From positions 744,001-808,000 of the forward strand of contig BCHU01000011.1 in the NCBI GenBank assembly GCA_001599715.1: DNA of 64,000 nucleotides. Reading direction: 5' to 3'. The notes under the pieces are model-generated. The model ran no database searches. It saw nothing but the letters and a program-made list of their open reading frames with translations, and was not told where the DNA came from. Shown here piece by piece: positions 21,990 through 35,158 of this stretch. How positions within the stretch are numbered: the first letter of the stretch is position 1; each line of letters starts with the position of its first letter. The DNA is from Phaeotremella fagi. Taxonomy: Eukaryota; Basidiomycota; Tremellomycetes; Tremellales; Phaeotremellaceae. A program made the translations under genes and the position numbers.

Positions 21990-24652
21990 ATGCCCCCTTC
22001 ACCAGGGAGGATACATTCACTACCAGGCAAGTCTATTCGTACTCATCAACCCCAGTTGAGAAAATGAGCTAATCGTCACCTTACCTCATCTATTTATCTT
22101 CTAACGCGTTCAACTACTTTTACGAACACAGTCAAAGTCCTCTACAGCATTGATACATCTTCACAATCCTACCTTACGATACTTAACGACAAACAAGACG
22201 TTTACGTTCATCCAAATACATTCGCTCAAAGTTCGGATGATAATCAAGCTTCGTTAGGGAGTTGTAGTTTGAAAGCTATAGCTCAAGGAATATGTTTTGC
22301 CAGGTAGGTTTATTTCAGTCTACCCTGCAGTATTCTTTTTCTGATTTTTTGATCACGATAGTCCCGAATGCGTGCCCAATTCCTCCTCACTAGATTTCTC
22401 AGTTTACAATCTCGACCCATCAATTCGACCAGGTCGTGTGGTCAGAGCCTTCCCCAACCAATCAACAGAGAACTCAGAGTTGTCATGGACAGGAAAAGGT
22501 TTCCTATCATGGATACTAGAGGAAGAGAATTCAGGAAGATCATTGATAAAAGGAAGGATAGTTCGTGAATTTGAATTTTCACCTATCAATTTCATCTCGT
22601 CAGGCGGATTGGAAGGTTTAATGGCTGCAGCCAACGCTGCTTCGGCTTCTCAATCTTCTGCTCCAAGGATTGGTTCTTCAGCTTCCAACGGTCGGAGAGA
22701 AGATACTGATGGGAAAGGTTGGGGCTTGGAGGTTGCTATCACGTTAAGACAATTGGGTGTTAATGGGAAATCAGACTTTGCTCGTAGAGCGGCTTTTGAG
22801 GAAATGCTGTTGAAAGGTAAACCTGATGAAGTTGGTTCTGTTACAACTACGACTACTTCTTTACCTGCGAGAACGAATTTCAATCTGGGTTCAGCTTCGA
22901 ATTCTCAACAAGCTCCTAGAATTTCGGTTTCTTCAACACCAGCCCCGCCAACAGCGATACCAGTTCGTCCACAACCTCATCAAACTTCATCTTTCACCAC
23001 CAACCCTTCATCCGATTCCTCACGTCCAAACTCATACGCACATTCAAACGGTAATATCAGACCAAGTTCATCATCTGGACCATCGACAAATTCTAATCGT
23101 CCAATGTCTGCTCCTAAAATCCAGAATTCGTCAGCACCAGTATCTATATCCTCCGATGATTCACAGTCAACAACACGACCTGAACAACGTAAATCTTCCA
23201 TCGCTACCGATCCAATACCGTCTCTTCCGATCAAGAAAGATCCTATACCTCGGAAATCTACACCACCTCCTCAAGCTCGTCAAACAAATGGAAAAACTCC
23301 TCCACCTCCTTCACCATCCCATGCAGCACTCACGGCACTCCTTCGATCTGAAGGTAAATTATCCCCAGAAGTCGTAAAACAACTATGTAGCAATCCGGCT
23401 CTACTCCGATTATTCAAACAAGTCCCAGCATCAGCTGGACCATTATCTTCACTTCGTCAACAATCTTCTTCTTCCAATTCATCTTCAGCAGCTGCTACAC
23501 CGACAATAGAGCAGTCATCTTCAGTACCTTCAACTGATATTTCTAAACCTTCACCTGCGGTTGATACCCCAACACCATCAAATACTACACCGATCCAAAC
23601 AGGCGGACCGTCGGAATCTTCAACAGGTAATCTCTGTTATAACTGTGGAACGACTGAATCAGATTGTTGGAGAACGAAACGATTGAAAGATGGTACCCAG
23701 GGTAAAGTTTGTAATGGTAAGTGCAATATCCTCAGTTGAGTATCTGAGATTAACCAATACCCTTCCAGCATGTGGTCTATATTTCAATAAACATAAACGA
23801 ATGAGACCAAAGGAATTATGGGGTCAACAACATATCGAAGAATCCAAACCCCCTATTAACACCCATACACAATCTCAACCCTCCCAAAACCCCCCTGTTG
23901 GTGTTCGATCTTCACCAAGAAGGAATCGACAGCAGGCACCATTAGAACCACCCTTGGATAACTCACCGCGTAAAAAGCAGAAGACTGGGGGGTCAGCATC
24001 GAAAAATTCCATACCGCATCCTTCACCTAGGATGGCGACTCGTGCTTCAGCCCGGGTTGAGGGTGATACGGAAGGTATAAGAAGACTTTTCAGTGATGAT
24101 TTGAAACCTGTCACCAACGGTAACGCTAATGGATCGACTCATGAAAACGGGGTCAATCTCAGTAACGGTAATAACAATCTTCATCAGAAAGCGGTAAACA
24201 ATAATCAAAATCTTCAAGTTGATTTGAATATGAACATGAACGATCCATTCGGATTTTCACCTCAATCGATGTTCGGTACTTCGCCTGCTGTACCAATTCC
24301 ACTTGGACCTAATCATATGATAAATCCTTTACCAAATAACAGCAACAACGGCACTAACAATTTCAATGCAGAAACCAACAATAACGAGATAATGGATTTC
24401 AACAACTTAATCGCAGAATACAGTAATCCAGATGGTGGAATCGATCTAGATGCGTTATTAGGCTTAACGTCAGGATCAGGCTTGAATGCTGATGGTGGAG
24501 GTTCGAATTTGAATGGTGATTTCAATCTTGATCTGAGTGGATTGGGAACTATTGATGATGGTGGATTCAATAATCAGGATTTAATGGATTTGCTGGCAGG
24601 GTTTGAATCTCATTCTAACACTAGTCAATCTCAGGTTGGGAATGGGGAGTAA
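21990..24652 (+). CDS. GATA-type zinc finger protein with Ams2/Spt21-like N-terminus
   Basis: Four exons (21990-22026, 22132-22303, 22362-23716, 23769-24652) encode 815 residues. Intron 1 begins GCAAGT, a GC-AG intron. The N-terminus (VKVLYSIDTSSQSYLTIL, then CSLKAIAQGICFARSPECVP, then WTGKGFLSWIL near residue 110) resembles the Spt21/Ams2 N-terminal domain. The zinc finger is C495-X2-C498-X21-C520-X2-C523 (CYNCG, CWRTK, GKVCNACGLYFNKHKRMRP), with a longer loop than the usual 17-18. The rest is Ser/Pro- then Asn/Gly-rich with acidic patches. In fission yeast Ams2 is a GATA factor for histone gene transcription, so a histone-gene regulator is a reasonable inference. A generic GATA factor is the alternative. 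Confidence 0.8.
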
Positions 24653-24926
24653 CGATTTGAAGGGTTTTTGATTACAGTTTGGCATGCGTTTCTCTTCTCT
24701 TTACAAGTTAGTTAGTTTTATTCGTTTTGTTTCTGGTTCAAGTTGCTCTGGTTATATATTTATATTATTTATTAGTGATAGATCCTTTCGTTAAATGTAT
24801 CTATAAGATTTAGTCAAAAACATATACTAAACGATACATCGTCCATGATATCCACCAAAAAAAGGATATCTGTTACATAAGTTGAATACGGGTATAAGAA
24901 TGAGATTTTGCCAATGAGATTGAGTT

Positions 24927-26560
24927 CTAGACGAATCTCTTCCAAGCGTGTTTTTCGTAATCTTTGATCTTGTTTGTTCGACGTTTTGGTCTGAGTAGGA
25001 TTAAAGTCAGTCATGACGACGATGGAGTTTGACGTCCGCAACTTACTGAACTGGAACTCTTGGTTCGACCAATGCACGTTTCTGTAGTGACAGGAAACGA
25101 TCTTTGAATAAATTACCTTCGGGCTGATGAGAAAGTTAGTAAATCTCCACCAGAAGAAAGAACAAATACCCACCTTGACTTGTCTCAAAGACTCGGCCAA
25201 ATCCTCACCAAGCTGTACAGTAACATCACCACTCTTAACCCTATGTTTCCCAATTTTCTCACCCCCCTCAAACCCAATTTTCTCCCGTTCAATCCTAGCC
25301 AACTCCCTCGTCCTTCGATTCCTCTCCATAACCTCCAATTTCTCTTTAACACTAATCTCCAATTCAGGAACTCTAGAAATACTTTTGATCAATTTTCTGT
25401 TGATCTCTTCTAATTTGTTTAACCGTTTGATCTCTTTCTGTTTGGCTTTTTTGTTACGTTGAGATTGGGTTTTACGTTTTGGTTGGGTTTTCCTGATGAA
25501 ACCTTCTTCCTTGGTTTCGTTGTCTTTGTCGTCTTCGGAGTCTTCTTCACCTGAACCTATTTTGATTCCTTCAACGTATTCCTCTTGGGCGTCCCAAGCT
25601 TCTTTTCTGGCTTTGACGACGTTACCCAACAATCTCTGTCTCTCCTCGTCTCTATCCTCTCTCGATAATTTGTTTAATTCTTCTTCAACAGCTAAATCGA
25701 TTAATTTACGATGAGATTCTTCAGTTGGGTTATACGAGATTCCAGTCTCTGGTAATTCGTTTCCACGTCCTTTAGCGACTTGTTCTGTGAGATACAAATT
25801 TCTTTGTCGCTGAATAGTGATCGGTACTTTGGGTTGAGCTTTTATGATACCTTCAGAACCGAAATCCTCTTTAGTGACTGAAACATTCGAAGTGGGTTTT
25901 GACCAAGGATCAATCAATCCTTCAGAAGATTTTGTTGGTACGACAACAACATCGGTAGGTAACAGTTTACCGTCATCATCGGTCGTAGCTCGACGTGCTA
26001 CTTTACGTAGACGTTCACGTTCGTTTGAAGAGATTTTGGTCTTTCGACCTGGTTTGGGAACCGCTTGTAATCTTGATGTCAAGGATGGAACTGCAGATCT
26101 CTCGGCTAGGACTGCGAGTGATCGAAGGGGTTTATGAGCTTTTCTTAGACGTTGAGCGACTGGGATTGTTAATCAGTAAATGATGCAATCAATTTTAGGA
26201 TATCACCCACCCTCAACATCACCAACTGTGTCGATAGTGAAAAGTTGTCCGTCAGGTTTTTCAGAAAATTTACCACTGTACGGGGTTAGAGCATATATTG
26301 AGAGGAGATAATGTAATATATACTTACCCAGTGACCCTCTCTTCTTCTCTAGCAACCTCCAAAGCCTCCTCTTCAGCAGTGATATCGACGTTTTTCCTCC
26401 AAGCTTTCTTCCCTTTCCTAGAGGTCTGCTTGAGTTGAGAGGGTGCACCACGAGCTGGTGCCGTTGAAGTAGTTGGGGTTGCTGTTGGAATAGATTTATC
26501 GTATGGTTTCGCTTTTGTCTTTGAAGATGAAGCCTTGGTTTGACGTGCTATTGGTGCCAT
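24927..26560 (-). CDS. NOP53: Ribosome biogenesis protein NOP53
   Basis: Five exons (26560-26328, 26275-26211, 26159-25174, 25123-25047, 24990-24927) give 474 residues, highly charged. Landmarks of the Nop53/GLTSCR2 family are RKGKKAWRKNVD near residue 50, QLFTIDTVGD near 90, a middle ETGISYNPTEESHRKL block, long Lys/Glu helices, and a C-terminal KRRTNKIKDYEKHAWKRFV. Nop53 acts late in 60S pre-ribosome maturation and recruits the exosome helicase Mtr4. An upstream in-frame ATG at 26614 would add 18 residues, but the ATG at 26560 (MAPIARQ) fits better. The extreme C-terminus needs exons 4 and 5. Confidence 0.88.
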
Positions 26561-26762
26561 GGTGATGATATGATAATATGATATATGGTATGAAGAACTA
26601 ATTCTATCCCACATCCCACTACCAAAATCAAAACTTCAAAATCAAGCCGAATTCAACTTTTTTTATTTATTTTTCATGATTATTTCTAATTTATCCCATA
26701 TCACCTCCAATGCATTCTCGAAATCTCAAATTCACGATTTAACTATATCGACACAGCCAAAA

Positions 26763-28640
26763 ATGTCCTATCTAATAAGGCAAACCACCACAAAGATATC
26801 GACCTCAGTATCGACACCAATACTCTCCTCCTCGTCGTCGTCTTCTAGATCTTTTCAGACTTTAGCACCAGCTTTTGCAGCTGTCAAAAAAGGTAATTAC
26901 CTAAAATATATTTATGAGCACACGTTAATGACACTTTTCGCTAGGTGCTAAACCCCCACCTAAAAAGAAAGCTCAAGGTAGTTTCTCCAAGAAATCTCAA
27001 GCAAAAACTGGAGCTGGAGCTGGGAGCGGTGAATCAAGTGGGAATAAGGTGATTTCTTCGGCACTTCCAATAAATTTCTATTGTTGACCATTTTATATTC
27101 TTCTAGTCGAGCGGTTTGAATTTACGATACTCCTCGGCAAACGATCAACCTGATCTCAGTGATCTAATAGAGTTAAGACCTGTAGGTTGGAAAGATCTGG
27201 CGGAATGAAACTAGACTGATACCCATGGATATAGGAAAATTATACTGTTGACAATGTCGGCAAACCTACAGTGTTTCCTCGAAGGAATTTTGAGCAGCTA
27301 AGGAAATTCGGACTACCATCTAGAGTGGAGAAGGATGTCAGTTATGTTTTGGTTTTTCAGACTGACAAGACAAACTGACACGAATGTAGCTTGCAATTGG
27401 AACTCCTACTTCTGTCATTCGAAAATCTACCCTAGAGGTTGTTGAGAAATTAAACAAAGCTTCGCAAGGATCTAGCAAAAATTCTAGATATGTCATCAGT
27501 CAGTCACTCAGCTGCTTTCATTGAGCATTAATTGACCATACTATAGCTGGAGAAAGAGGGACAGGAAAATCCTCAATACTTTTACAAAACGTCACCTACT
27601 GTCTCGAAAAAGGTTGGATAGTGATCTACATCCCTAAAGGTCAGTTTCCCACTTGTCTTCACCATAACAAAATAACTGATAAAACCTCAACCCAAAACAG
27701 CAAGTCAATGGATAGATTCATCATCTTCCTACGCCTACGATCCAACTTCCAAAACCTTCCATCAACCCCAAATAGCCACCAAAATCCTAGACGATCTCTT
27801 AACAACGAACAACGAAAGGATATCGAAAGTAAAGCTACCTTCTGAAATCCAATTTTCCGGGAGATCTTTCTCGAGCGAGACGAGTTTGAAAGAATTGATT
27901 GAATTCGGATTGAGAGATGAGAGCGTTTCTGTTGATTGTTTGGAGAACGTCTTGAAAGTTTTAAGTGAACAAACTGAGTAAGTTGAGGTTCAATTTATTA
28001 ACTCAAGAAAGTATAACTGAACCCGTTTATGGTAGATACCCAATCCTATTCGCCATTGACGAAGTCCAATCCCTCTTCCAAAAATCAACCTACCACACAT
28101 CAAACTCCACCCCACTCGAAGCATACGACCTCTCAACCCCAAAACTAGCCTTGGACTATCTAACAGGTCGAAAACAATTCGTGAGTCCCCCCACCCCCTC
28201 TCAAAACCTAAACTGAAAACAGAATCTCTAGAAAAAAGGTTCAATCCTAACTGCCCTCTCCTACACTCAAACACCATACCTACCCCCGAAAACCCTATTA
28301 AAAGCTTTGAAGCAATCTACCAATCTCCCCATTCACCCCCAAGAACCTGTTGACGAGATCCATGCAAAGAATTATAATTCTGAATTAAAGGTTATAGAGG
28401 TACCTCGGAAAATGGATTTGAAAGAGGCTCAAGGGGTTTTCGAACTTTGGGTTAAAAGAGGTTGGTCACCTAGTCGTAAGTCGAGGTCGTCCTCTTACCA
28501 GTTTTTACCATTACTGACATTTTTTTTTTATAGGATCGGACGAACTTTTCTTTTCTACTTATTTGACTTCTTCCGGTAATCCACAAGAATTCGTTAGAGG
28601 TTTAAATAATACTCATCAGGCTTTCAACGTCCATCTGTAG
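26763..28640 (+). CDS. RSM23: Mitochondrial small-subunit ribosomal protein mS29 (DAP3)
   Basis: Ten exons (26763-26892, 26945-27048, 27107-27181, 27235-27336, 27390-27498, 27547-27639, 27701-27977, 28036-28180, 28232-28475, 28534-28640) give 461 residues. The first 40 form a Ser/Arg-rich mitochondrial presequence. A Walker A motif GERGTGKSS (residues 175-183) and a Walker B-like ILFAIDEVQSLF follow, as in DAP3, a GTP-binding protein of the mitoribosome small subunit. YLTSSGNPQEFVRG near the C-terminus is also family-typical. Three donors in this gene read GTCAGT rather than GTAAGT or GTGAGT, which makes automatic models error-prone. Confidence 0.9.
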
Positions 28641-29103
28641 ATTGGGTTCAAGGTTGAGTTGGAATTATCAATACAGGTCTTTTATTTTCTGGTATTTCTT
28701 TACTTGTCTAGAATGCATCAACATCTTCATATCATTCTTCATATGCAAATAAATACTCGGAATCTCATGATTCGCTTCCTTTGCTATACTGCAGCATTAC
28801 CGTTGAGGCATTTTTCCAAAAATCTTAAAAAGATTGCAATTGATTGCTGACTGCCCATTGCCAGCAAGTCCTGATTATCACCGTGCAAATTTTTCATTCA
28901 TTTCGTTCAACAAACACGGAAAAGGAAGGAGGGGAAAAGGGAAAGGGGAAGGGGAAAAGTAAGGACTGTATATATATAAAAAAATATTTTGTTATCAATA
29001 AAGAAAAAAAGGGGGAAACAGAAAATATTTAAACCAAAAAAACAAACCGAAATTTTCTTTCTCTTGGGTTCTACAACTTGGAGATTTGATTTGGAGAGCT
29101 TTC
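28641..29103. other. Convergent 3' region between mS29 and actin
   Basis: 463 nt between two 3' ends. It includes a purine-rich run (about 28918-28960) and A/T-rich stretches that probably hold both polyadenylation regions. No gene is seen. Confidence 0.45.
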
Positions 29104-30625
<1,522 letters not shown>

Positions 30626-31502
30626 TTTAATTATTTATCTCTACAGAGATGGGGAGAACAGAGTTAGTGCTTTATTTCGTATGTTGGGAGTGAGAAAGAA
30701 GTGACAAGTGATAGTAAAGCTGTGCAAGGCTATGTCAAGCGTAGCCAGCGTCTCAACCCGACGGTAAAGTGGGGATTGGAGATGGTGGTATGATGATGGA
30801 TGTTGAATAAGTGGGAGATGAAGAGGATGGAATGGTGTACAGGCTATACAATGGAGGGGAGAATGAAGTACGATGAAGGATTGAGAGGATGGAATGGATC
30901 GAAAGATTGTCCAAACTCAACATCTTTCAACCGACGACAAATGCAACGGAGCGATGCATCCATCGTCAAGAGACAAAAGAAGAGGTGCTATCGTACAAGA
31001 AAGGTCTATCCATCGTCGAGGATGACAAGAGAGACGTTGGCAGTGATATCGAAGAAGGATGAGAGATGAAGAGATACAAGATAGTAATCTGTTGGTCGTG
31101 GGGGAATGATACCTTTGGTGGGTTGGAACGAAGAAGGGGGAATGGAAGAGAAGAGAGATGAAAGAGGAGACAGACTTACAGAGTAAGAGATTAGTTAGGG
31201 TGGTGATGAGTGTTGTCTGAAGAGAAGTATATCAAGAATGAATGATATATAAGAATAGAATGAACAGAATAGATAGAATGTGAATAGATAGGGATGCTGG
31301 GTGCTCCTGGTGCTGCTGCTCGAGCGGTGACGCTGCCCTAGGTTTAAAGCGAGCCATTCACTATTCGGCGTTATAATTTGTGGCACTTGTTAACTTGAAT
31401 CCACGTTAATGACGCTTACGCGCTGAGTGGTCCACTTAGAAGCTACTCAACATTCATTCAACCATTCACCACCATCCATCTACCATCTACCATCTATCCA
31501 CC
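30626..31502. promoter_or_regulatory. Divergent promoter region, ACT1 and RPN10
   Basis: About 880 nt shared upstream of two strongly expressed housekeeping genes. It is purine-rich on the plus strand (GA-rich runs near 30790-31190), meaning CT-rich on the actin strand, as is common in strong fungal promoters. Frames inside it (for example 30800-31069) are low complexity and not taken as genes. Confidence 0.5.
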
Positions 31503-32887
31503 ATGCCTCTAGAATCATGTATGCTCGTGTAAGTTGAGACAAGAATGACTGACGTATCAATCAACTGACAACCCCCTCTCCAGTCTCGATAACTCTGAAT
31601 ATATGAGGTAGGTTCTTCATTGGCTCGTCTAGCAGTCTCCAAATCACTCACCTACACCTTACCAACAGGAATGGAGACTACACTCCAACAAGAATGCAAG
31701 CTCAAGCTCAAGCCGTCTCAACAGTCTTCACAGCTAAAACTGATTCAAATCCAGAATCAGCTGTTGGATTAATGACAATGGCAGGCAAAGCGTAAGTCGT
31801 TTCGTTCAATCCATCAATCAATATCCAATTAAAAACTCAATTACATCCTCACAGTCCAAACCTACTAGTCACACCTACCAACGACATCGGAAAACTCTTA
31901 TCAGCATTATCGAAATCCTCAATAGGTGGTTTATCAGATTTACAAACTTCAGTCCAAATAGCTCAACTCGCACTTAAACATCGTGAAAACAAGAATCAAA
32001 GACAGAGAATCGTGGTTTTCGTCGGTTCACCGTTGAACGATTCTAAAGAATCTTTGGAGAAATTGGGTAAACGTTTACGAAAGAATAACGTTTTGATTGA
32101 TGTTGTTACTTTTGGTGAAGAGGGGATGGAGAATGATGAGAAATTGAATGCTTTGATTGATGGTGCTGGTGGTGGGGAGTCGTGAGTCGAGTCTATTTAC
32201 ATAACGATAAACAACCTAATCTTAAACTTTCAATCAATAGTCACCTAGTCTCTGTCCCACCTGGTCCACATCTTTTATCTGACGTTATAGCATCTTCACC
32301 TATCCTCTTCGATCCTGAAAGACCTAACGCAGCAGGAGGGGAAGGAGACGACGAATTTGGAGGAGAGCTGGATCCCAACATGGATCCAGAGTTGGCAATG
32401 GTGAGTGTCTCAACTTGATGATTATCTCCCGTGTTTAAGCTGACCCTCCAACCCCCAGGCAATCCGAATGTCTCTCCAAGAAGCCGCCGAAGCAGCAGCC
32501 AGAACAGCACCCCCAACCGCAGTCGCCGAATCATCCACCTCAACCGCACCTCCAACCTCATCCATCCCGCCAATCGAATCCCCAATATCAGCAACTCTCC
32601 CATCAGGACTAACGGAACCACTGAAAAACGCCAACGACCCAACGATCCCAGCTGCATCCGGTGATTCAACCGACGACATACTTCTAGAAGACGATGAAGA
32701 GGATGAAGAAGAAATGATGAGAAGAGCAATCGCACTTTCAAGAGGTGAAAATCCTGATGACGATGATGACGTTTTGATGGCTGAGGATGAGGGGGATGAG
32801 GATGAGGATGAGGAGACGGCTATTGCTAGAGCTATTGCTATGAGTTTAGAGGAGAGTAAGGAGGATGAGAATAAGGAGAAGAAGTAG
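31503..32887 (+). CDS. RPN10: 26S proteasome ubiquitin receptor RPN10
   Basis: Six exons (31503-31528, 31584-31607, 31669-31791, 31855-32181, 32241-32400, 32459-32887) encode 362 residues. The N-terminal VWA domain ([36 protein letters not shown]) docks to the regulatory particle. Three UIM-like helices follow in an acidic C-terminus: [30 protein letters not shown] and [16 protein letters not shown]. These bind polyubiquitin. Budding yeast Rpn10 has one UIM and human PSMD4 has two, so three is above the usual number. The second exon is only 24 nt. Confidence 0.95.
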
Positions 32888-33108
32888 GGTGCGGGGGAGG
32901 GGTGAGATTTGGTATCATTGGAAGCAAGATAGATGCATGTAATTATCACGATTGGCTGTAATGTTTGATATCATTTGATTGCAAGAATCGTTCATATCAA
33001 CAAGTGTTCGGCTATAACGGGGTAACGGATGCCGTAACGAAGACACAATTGCGAACTAAACGGTCATTGATAATACCATCCTAAAAGCGAAGTCATAAAC
33101 CCACAAGA

Positions 33109-34127
33109 ATGATAATGAGATCAGCAAGAGGCCTAAGAGTAAGAGTGAGAGGACTGAAAATATTGGAAAGAAGGATGATCCAAACGACGTCTTTGAACCA
33201 AGATGAAAAATTGAACGTACGTCACCTAGAATCAAAAGCTTTAACAGACCTCCAGGAGCTCTTATCGAAATTCAAAGATCCAACTTCGATGTATCACATT
33301 GCCGAAGGTGAGATTGGACCTTCATCTCCAGATGATCATTCGACCTCGAGACCGCCTAAATTTCAATCTCATCACATCATCAATCCCCAAACTATAAACC
33401 CGGACATAGACTCTAGACAAATTGGATTAACACATTTCAAAAATTCTGGATATGGCTCGAGGGGGATGTTAGAATGGCCTATAGCATGGGGTGATTCAGA
33501 TATGTTCCAGTAAGTCAACTCGTCTTCCACTCCCTCTTGAATTATGTTTTCATGGTACAAACCCATTCGGTAGACACGTCAACAACGTCAAGATACTTGG
33601 GTATTTCGAATCGGCCCGTATAAAATTCTTCGAATCTTTCAGAGAGACCACGTTGATTTCGACATCTCAAGTTGATGATATTCTCGTATGTCCCCTAGCA
33701 CCATTTTGGTGTTGCTTTGTTGACGGTGTATTGTTTTAGTTTGGTCGTAAAACTGGTATTATACTGAAAGAGGTTTCAATCAAATATAAAGCACCTATTA
33801 CATATCCTGATACAGTACGTTATATCACCCGAAAACTGATATCGTACTGAGCCCATTCACTTAGTTGTTGATAACTTCCAAACCATATGACATTAATCAA
33901 GAACGTTCATCCTTCAAAATCTCACATTTAGCTTGGTCAATGAAAGATAAAAGGGTTGTAGCTACTTCTGATAGGTAGGTCTTCCCTGCATTGGTGCATT
34001 CAACACAAGACTGAAGAATACACCCGACAGTACTATCGTAATGTATGATTACGATTTGAAAAAGAAGGGAATCATGTCGAATGAATTTAAGGAGATGTTG
34101 GAAGTTTGTAGTAGGTTAGAGGAATGA
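33109..34127 (+). CDS. Mitochondrial hotdog-fold (4HBT-type) acyl-CoA thioesterase
   Basis: Five exons (33109-33509, 33574-33685, 33740-33814, 33865-33974, 34031-34127) give 264 residues. The N-terminus MIMRSARGLRVRVRGLK is Arg-rich without acids, a likely mitochondrial presequence. The hotdog signature WGDSDMFQHVNNVKILGYFE spans the first splice junction. The conserved Asp and the HVNN helix match the 4-hydroxybenzoyl-CoA thioesterase (YbgC/FcbJ) type. Later strands KTGIILKEVSIKYKAPITYP and FKISHLAWSMKDKRVVATSD fit the sheet. Substrate unknown; fungal relatives are annotated as thioesterase-like proteins. Confidence 0.85.
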
Positions 34128-35158
34128 GATGCAGCATCACCGGTGCAGAGTCTCCCTTCAGGATATGTTTGCATCATATAAAACAGGTCCAAATCTTATC
34201 TATGAAGTTCATTACCTGCTTCAATGACAGATTCATGAACGTGATTACTCAACTTGTCCTGATCGTTCATCCGTTGCCGCTGAATTCCTGATATAACTTA
34301 AGTAACTGATAATTAAATCCAACTGATTCCCAACCACCGAGACATTTGAAGAAGGTTACCAACCTTGATCGAGACTAACCGATAACAGTAATAAATGGTA
34401 GGTTACTGAAAGTCAAGTTTCTGTGTAAGAAAAGTTGCTGTGACTCCAGTGCTCCACGTATCGTGTCTCGGTGTTTGACAAGGTGGAACTGTAGTCTTCA
34501 TGCTCGAGTTATTCTTAGAACCTACACTTGGCCAAGCTGGATGTTCAAGCCTACATCCTCCGTGCTATCTTGACCCACCACCAAGTATTCTGTTACTTCG
34601 CCCTGATCATCCAGGAACACAACCAAAAGAGGCACCTACAAAAACTCTAAAAATCCACCGCCACATTACCGAACGCGACTGATTATTCATCAGGACCGTT
34701 TAAAAGAGGCGTCCTATTCCAACGGCAGGAAATAAACAGTCAACAAAGATCACGATGGTGAAGCGTAAATGCACGTTAACTACTCCAATATAAATGTCTC
34801 GGAACTGACTCATTCAAATTTCTTTCTTTTCTTTTCAACTTATTCTTCTTCAAGTCTTTAGGCCAACTTTGACGTCTTGAAGTTTACGTGAGGTGGTACC
34901 TGATTAACATTTTTAACTTCTCGTGAGTTATTGTTCTTTCGAGTCCTTTCCACCGTTATTCTACTTCTCGTGAAAAAGAGGATTCATTGGTCGTCTTTTC
35001 TTTCTCTTTCGTTTTCCATTACATTTGATTGTTGATCAATCTTTCTTTAGAGGTACTGGTACTTCCCAAAATCACACTCTTTTACACGCTCACTCTTTGA
35101 ACCATTCTTAACGACCTTGGACAATTACAAAATAAAACGAAAAAACAATAACGACAAA
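34128..35158. other. Long intergenic region upstream of the WSC gene
   Basis: About 1 kb. A short frame at 34500-34682 is not convincing. From 34800 to 35158 the sequence is pyrimidine-rich and probably holds the promoter and a long leader of the secreted protein gene. Confidence 0.4.

Noticed and set aside
34500..34682. 60-codon frame upstream of the WSC gene
   Set aside because: Isolated, no introns or partner, in a long leader/promoter region.
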